Of a stretch of 64,000 nucleotides of DNA, positions 60,102 through 64,000 are shown piece after piece. Numbering within the stretch: position 1 is the stretch's first letter; each line of letters starts with the position of its first letter. The position numbers and the translations under genes were made by a program. This DNA comes from CAWDVK01 sp963805715 (GTDB lineage Bacteria > Actinomycetota > Actinomycetes > Streptosporangiales > Streptosporangiaceae). The stretch lies in contig CAWDVK010000001.1 in assembly GCA_963805715.1 (NCBI GenBank), positions 1-64,000 on the forward strand, in the 5' to 3' direction. The notes beneath the pieces are model-generated. The model had not been told where the DNA came from and searched no databases. It saw nothing but the letters and a program-made list of their open reading frames with translations.

Positions 60102-60906
60102 TGTCCCGCGCAGATCCCGGCCGGGCCCTGTGCTCGCCCTGGTGCAGGTCCGCTATCAGCTGCTGCTCCTGCTGCGCAGTCCGCTGGGGTTCTTCATCAC
60201 CCTGGTGATCCCCCTGCTGCTGCTCGTCAGCCTCAACGTCATCAAGCCCCCGACCGCGACCAGCCTGCCGGGCGGCCTGCGCTACGCCCAGTTCCTCGCC
60301 CCGGCGATGAGCACGTTCAGCCTGCTCAATGCGTGTTACGTCACGACCGTGACCAGCATGGTGCTGGCCCGGGAGGAAGGCGTGCTCAAGCGCCTGCGCG
60401 GCACCCCGCTGCCGGCCTGGGCCTATCTCGGCGGCCGGTCCGGCTCCGCGCTGGTGACCTCGGCTGTCTCGGTCGGGGCGATCATCGGGACCGCCGTGCT
60501 GTTCTTTCACGTGACCATTGCCTGGCGGGCGATGGGCTATTTCGCCGCCTCCGCGGGCCTGGGCATGGCGTGCTTCCTGCTGCTCGGCGTCGCGGTCACC
60601 GCGCTCGTGCCGAAGAGCGACACCGCGCTCCCCATCGCCTACGGCACCATGCTGCCGCTGGCGTTCATCTCCGACGTGTTCTTCCCCTCCCTGCACGCCC
60701 CGCACTGGCTCTCGGACGTGGCGTCCGCCTTCCCGGTCGCGCCGGTGGCCCGAGCGATGGAGGCATCGTTCCTCCCGGCCACCCGCTCGTGGCCGATGCC
60801 GGTCACCGGGCTGCTGGTCATCCTCGGCTGGAGCGCTGCAGCGGCACTCGTCATCACACTGGCGTTCCGCTGGGAACCTGGCCCGCTGCGCTGGCGGGGC
60901 CGCTGA
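60091..60906 (+). CDS. ABC-2 type transporter permease
   Basis: 271-residue membrane protein with six hydrophobic helices (FFITLVIPLLLLVSLNVI; AYLGGRSGSALVTSAVSVGAII; ACFLLLGVAVTAL; LPIAYGTMLPLAFISDVFFP; VTGLLVILGWSAAAALVI). MVLAREEGVLKRLRGTPLPAW is the signature of ABC-2 permeases, and GLRYAQFLAPAMSTFSLLN follows the family. It pairs with the overlapping ATPase gene to form a homodimeric exporter. Substrate unknown; the DrrAB-like layout suggests drugs or lipids. Confidence 0.9.
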   Translation: MAADVPRRSRPGPVLALVQVRYQLLLLLRSPLGFFITLVIPLLLLVSLNVIKPPTATSLPGGLRYAQFLAPAMSTFSLLNACYVTTVTSMVLAREEGVLKRLRGTPLPAWAYLGGRSGSALVTSAVSVGAIIGTAVLFFHVTIAWRAMGYFAASAGLGMACFLLLGVAVTALVPKSDTALPIAYGTMLPLAFISDVFFPSLHAPHWLSDVASAFPVAPVARAMEASFLPATRSWPMPVTGLLVILGWSAAAALVITLAFRWEPGPLRWRGR

Positions 60907-61007
60907 GCTTCGAAACGGCATCCGGGCACCCGGTCCGGCGCGCTGCCCGGCGCAGCCCCGGCGTCGAAGCAGGGACGGGAGCGACGCCCGAGTGGGACGC
61001 TGGCGGG

Positions 61008-61940
61008 ATGGGGCTTCGCATCCTGGCAGGGACCGCCAACCGGCCGCTCGCGGACGCCATCGCGCGCGCCTTGCGCACCGAGCCGGTGCCCGGTGAGCTG
61101 GAGCGCTTCCCGGACGGCGAGCTGCGGCCGAACGTGGGCCCGGTGCGCGGCGATGACGTTTACCTGGTGCAGCCCACCGGGCCGCCGGTCAGTGACCACC
61201 TGATCGAGCTGCTGCTGCTGGCCGACGCCTGCCGCCGGGGCGGCGCGGGCAGGATCACCGCGGTCGTGCCGTATTTCGGGTACGCCCGGCAGGACCGTCG
61301 CGGCCGGGCTGGGGAGGCGGTGGGCTCCCGGGTAGTGGCGGACGCGCTCTGCGGGTCAGGAGCGCATCGGCTGATCGTGGTGGACCCGCACACCACCGCG
61401 CTGGAGGCCATGTGCGGCATCCCGACTGAGATGCTGACGGCCGTCCCGGTGCTGGCCCGCGCGCTCGCTCCGGTGCCCGACGGCGCGGTCGTCGTGGCGC
61501 CCGACCTGGGCGCGGCCAAGCTCGCCGAGCACTACGCCTCGCTGCTGCGGCTGCCGGTCGCGGTGGTGCGCAAGACCAGGCTGACCGGCTCCGCCGTGCA
61601 GGCCGAGGAGATAGCCGGCGATATCGCCGACCGCCCGGCCGTCATCGTCGACGACATGATCAGCACCGGCGCGACCATCGAGGCGGCCGTGCGCGTTGTC
61701 CTCGCGCACGGCGGTGCGCCCGATGTCGTCGTCGCCGCGACGCACGGCCTGCTGGTGGGCGCGGCGGCCAGCAGGCTCGGCAGCCTCGCCGTGCGGCACG
61801 TGCTCACCACTGACAGCCTGGCCGTGGACCAGGCGTCGATGCCCGCGCTCCGGGTGGTGTCCGTCGCCCCGCTGCTGGCCGACGCCATCGGCCGGCTGCA
61901 CCGCGATCAGCCGCTGGGAGACCTGCTGATCCGCGCGTGA
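61008..61940 (+). CDS. prs: Ribose-phosphate pyrophosphokinase
   Basis: 310-residue enzyme that makes PRPP from ribose 5-phosphate and ATP. ELERFPDGELRPNVGPVRGDDVYLVQ is the family N-terminus, followed by the flexible loop YFGYARQDRRGRAGE, HRLIVVDPHTT, VAPDLGAAKLAEHY, RKTRLTGSAV and the PRPP-binding motif VIVDDMISTGATI. The ATG at 61008 has GCGGG just upstream; the frame is open far upstream across the ABC permease, but homology begins here. It is shorter and more diverged than housekeeping Prs, and lies next to nicotinate phosphoribosyltransferase, which consumes PRPP. Confidence 0.88.
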   Translation: MGLRILAGTANRPLADAIARALRTEPVPGELERFPDGELRPNVGPVRGDDVYLVQPTGPPVSDHLIELLLLADACRRGGAGRITAVVPYFGYARQDRRGRAGEAVGSRVVADALCGSGAHRLIVVDPHTTALEAMCGIPTEMLTAVPVLARALAPVPDGAVVVAPDLGAAKLAEHYASLLRLPVAVVRKTRLTGSAVQAEEIAGDIADRPAVIVDDMISTGATIEAAVRVVLAHGGAPDVVVAATHGLLVGAAASRLGSLAVRHVLTTDSLAVDQASMPALRVVSVAPLLADAIGRLHRDQPLGDLLIRA

Positions 61941-62003
61941 CCGGACAGCCGTGATCGCCGGGGCGGAGGCGAGCGCCGCGCCGGTCATCCTGGCAGCCTT
62001 CGC

Positions 62004-63380
62004 TCAGGTCTCCTGATCAGCCGCGGCGTCGTCGGCCCCGGCCCCGGTCGGCGGGTCCCCGGCCGGGCGCCGCGCCAGCTGCGCCGCCAGCTGATCACGC
62101 TGCGCTGCCAGCCGGGGGCTGACCATGACCGGCACCTCCGCGGGCGCGCGCAGCAGCCGGGCGCCGGGCGGCAGCCAGCTGAGGCTGGCCGCGCACCGGC
62201 GCTGAGCAGCGGCGAGCGGCTCGGCCGCGGCCAGCCGCCGGCCAGCGCGCATGACGGTGGTCAGCAGCGGCTGGCCGCCAGGCGGGGCCGGCTCGTCACT
62301 GAGTGCCAGGACATCGCCATCGGAGCCGCGGTAGACCTGCTTGGCGCCCGGCTCGGTGACCTTGCCCGGCGAGAGCTTCATCACCGGCCGGCCGTCGTAG
62401 GAGACCAGCTTGTACGCGCTGTCCAGATAGGGCGCGTCTGCGGATACTCCCATCCTGGTGCCCACGCCGTAGGCGTCGATGGGTGCCCGGCCGGCGACCA
62501 GGGCGGCGATGGCGTACTCGTCGAGGCTGCCGCTGGCGAAGATCCGAGCGTCCGGCAGCCCCGCGTCATCCAGCATGCGGCGGGCCATCCGGGCCAGTCC
62601 GGCCAGGTCGCCGGAATCTAGCCGGATGCCCACCGGGCCCGGCAGGCCCAGCCGTCGCGCCACCTCGATGGCGGCCCGGACGCCCTGCTCGGTGTCATAG
62701 GTATCGACCAGGAACGTCGTCTTGCCGGGGAAATCCTCAGCAAAAGCCGTGAAGGCCGCTGTCTCGCTGCTGAAGGCCTCGATGAAGGAATGCGCCATGG
62801 TTCCCGCGGCGGTCAGCCCGTAGCGGCGGGCAGCCTCGACGTTGCTGGTGGCCGAGAAGCCGGCGATCGCTGACGCGCGGGCCACGGCCATTCCCGCGTC
62901 GATCCCCTGGGTGCGCCGGAAGGCGAAGTCGACCAGCTGCGCGCCGCCGGCCGCGAGCACGCACCTGGCCGCCTTCGTGGCCACGCTCGTCTGGAACGTC
63001 AGGTGATTCAGCAGCACGGTCTCGGCCAGTTGCGCCTCCGCCAGCGGCGCGGTCACCTCCAGCAGCGGCTCGCCGGCGAAGACGGTGGTTCCCTCGGGCA
63101 CGGCCCGTACCCCACCGGTGAACCTCAGCCGTGCGAACGCTGCCAGGGTGTCCTCGTCAAAGCCCTGAGCTCGGCGCAGGTACGCCAGATCGTCCCCGGT
63201 GAACGAGAAGCCCTCCAGGAACCGGAGGCAGTCCTCGAGCCCGGCCGCGACCAGGAAGCCGCGGTGAGCCGGCAGCCGGCGGACGAACAGGCTGAACGTG
63301 GCCGGAACCACCATGTCCCGGCGCAAGTAGCTCGCCGCCATGTTCAGCTCGTACAGATCGACCAGCAGCCCACCCGGCAC
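62004..63380 (-). CDS. pncB: Nicotinate phosphoribosyltransferase
   Basis: 458 residues from the GTG at 63380, chosen because GGGAGG lies about 7 nt upstream; the longer reading adds unlike, repeat-encoded sequence. The enzyme joins nicotinate and PRPP for NAD salvage. Family text: LLVDLYELNMAASYLRRDM, VRRLPAHRGFLVAAGLEDCL, VDFAFRRTQGIDAGMAVARA, GFSATSNVEAARRYGL, GTMAHSFIEAFSSETAAF (catalytic His region), GIRLDSGDLAGLAR and FASGSLDEYAI. It points back toward the PRPP synthetase gene (tail to tail), giving a compact PRPP-making and PRPP-using pair. Divergent from the GNAT gene. Confidence 0.93.
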   Translation of the reverse strand: MPGGLLVDLYELNMAASYLRRDMVVPATFSLFVRRLPAHRGFLVAAGLEDCLRFLEGFSFTGDDLAYLRRAQGFDEDTLAAFARLRFTGGVRAVPEGTTVFAGEPLLEVTAPLAEAQLAETVLLNHLTFQTSVATKAARCVLAAGGAQLVDFAFRRTQGIDAGMAVARASAIAGFSATSNVEAARRYGLTAAGTMAHSFIEAFSSETAAFTAFAEDFPGKTTFLVDTYDTEQGVRAAIEVARRLGLPGPVGIRLDSGDLAGLARMARRMLDDAGLPDARIFASGSLDEYAIAALVAGRAPIDAYGVGTRMGVSADAPYLDSAYKLVSYDGRPVMKLSPGKVTEPGAKQVYRGSDGDVLALSDEPAPPGGQPLLTTVMRAGRRLAAAEPLAAAQRRCAASLSWLPPGARLLRAPAEVPVMVSPRLAAQRDQLAAQLARRPAGDPPTGAGADDAAADQET

Positions 63381-63401
63381 GGGCCGCCTCCCTTCCCCCG
63401 G

Positions 63402-63443
63402 TCCCTCGGTATCGCCAGGGTATCCCTCGGTATCGCCAGGGTA
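63402..63443. repeat. 21-bp perfect tandem duplication upstream of the NAPRT gene
   Basis: TCCCTCGGTATCGCCAGGGTA occurs twice in direct succession (63402-63422 and 63423-63443) in the divergent promoter region of the phosphoribosyltransferase and acetyltransferase genes. Each copy holds GGTATCGCC/CCCTGGCGATACC-like partial symmetry, so it may be a duplicated regulator site. Confidence 0.75.
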
Positions 63444-63487
63444 ACTGCAGCGGATTCGCCGGGCCGGGCGGCGCGCATACTGGCAAC

Positions 63488-64000
63488 ATGGAGAGCCTGA
63501 CACCGCCTGAAGAGGTCCTGACCGATGGCCTGGTGACTTTGCGTCTCCCATCGGTCACAGATGCTGATGCCCTGGTCGGCTACGCCGCCGGGCAGGACGG
63601 CGGCCTGGGCGGGGCCTGGCTACCGGCGCTGAAGGCTGGCGCGTCCCGCGAGCACTGCCTGTGGATGATTGACGACTGGCTGGCCGGATGGTCGGGCGGC
63701 GGCAGCTATAACGGCCCGGCGCTCGTCCTGGAGAGCGGCCAGAGCCCGGCGCCCGTGGGGCTGGTCGGGTTCGTGCCCCGTGATGCGGGCACGATCGGGC
63801 TCGTCTTCGGCGTCGCGCCGTCCTGGCGAGGCAGGGGCCTGGCCACCCGGGCCGTCGTCCTGGCGGCCGACTGGCTGATCCGCGAGCGCGGCGCAGCGAT
63901 AGTGGAGCTTCGGATCGCGCCAGATTCCCCGGCCTGCCAGCGGGTCGCGGCGAAGGCGGGGTTCCGCGCGGCGGGGACGGTCAGCGGCGTCATCGAGGCG
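63488..64000 (+). CDS. GNAT-family acetyltransferase (3' truncated by window end)
   Basis: 171 residues visible. LTDGLVTLRLPSVTDADALVGYAA starts the fold (RimJ-like), then GLVGFVPRDAGTIGLVFGVAP and the acetyl-CoA pyrophosphate loop SWRGRGLATRAVVLAADWLI (R-G-x-G-L/A), AIVELRIAPDSPACQRVAAKAGFRAAG. The gene continues past 64000. It is divergent from the nicotinate phosphoribosyltransferase. It should acetylate an amine; substrate unknown. The ATG has a weak ribosome site. Confidence 0.85.
   Translation, partial: MESLTPPEEVLTDGLVTLRLPSVTDADALVGYAAGQDGGLGGAWLPALKAGASREHCLWMIDDWLAGWSGGGSYNGPALVLESGQSPAPVGLVGFVPRDAGTIGLVFGVAPSWRGRGLATRAVVLAADWLIRERGAAIVELRIAPDSPACQRVAAKAGFRAAGTVSGVIEA

Noticed and set aside
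60333..61007. N-terminal extension of the PRPP synthetase
   Set aside because: Overlaps the ABC permease in another frame and has no homology; the ATG at 61008 fits the family start.
1..64000. CRISPR array, tRNA or rRNA genes
   Set aside because: No series of regularly spaced direct repeats, no cloverleaf with a CCA-type end, and no rRNA-like stretch was seen on either strand.

Overview
The window is high-GC actinomycete DNA. It has dense coding with GTG/TTG starts, 4-nt start/stop overlaps, and actinobacterial families (HutC-type GntR, LysE, SNF2/SWIM, Wadjet, erythromycin esterase). No rRNA, tRNA or core replication gene is visible, so genus cannot be assigned. It reads as an accessory region: mobile elements and anti-plasmid or conflict genes sit between metabolic and transport genes.

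Layout. 0-5.2 kb: end of an XRE regulator, a radical-SAM AmrS-like enzyme, an uncharacterised protein, debris of two IS110-type transposases, and a SHOCT membrane protein that has lost its start codon. 5.25-11.65 kb: a 1,896-aa P-loop NTPase and an overlapping partner gene, the best candidate here for an undescribed conflict or defence module. 11.7-14.5 kb: trpB-trpA-gntR operon with a pair of perfect CTAG-centred operators. 14.7-17.65 kb: an IS21-type element with a frameshifted istA and a third ORF. 17.8-21.7 kb: LysE exporter, an IS256 copy whose transposase lacks its first catalytic Asp, and a TetR/oxidoreductase pair around a clear operator. 21.9-23.4 kb: two divergent Phd/ParE-type toxin-antitoxin modules. 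24-33 kb: a PLP decarboxylase fused to a cyclic-nucleotide-binding domain (CNBD), a decayed and an intact MFS-CNBD fusion, a secreted protein, and a class III nucleotidyl cyclase-ATPase, which may together be a cyclic-nucleotide-responsive locus.

33.7-43.7 kb: MBL-fold hydrolase, a WD40/KAP NTPase split by a frameshift, a PIN-like toxin-antitoxin pair, and a SWIM/SNF2 helicase pair. 44.3-52.3 kb: a complete four-gene Wadjet-type (jetABCD) anti-plasmid operon. 52.3-57.4 kb: a frameshifted LuxR-type ATPase regulator divergent from a methyltransferase and a chimeric hydrolase/epimerase gene. 57.5-64 kb: erythromycin-esterase homologue, ABC exporter pair, PRPP synthetase, nicotinate phosphoribosyltransferase, and a truncated GNAT acetyltransferase.

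Four large genes (istA, cyclase-ATPase, WD40/KAP, LuxR-ATPase) are each broken by what looks like one single-base frameshift. This is either assembly error or shared decay, and it should be settled before any of them is called a pseudogene. All family assignments come from reading motifs by eye; no database search was run.
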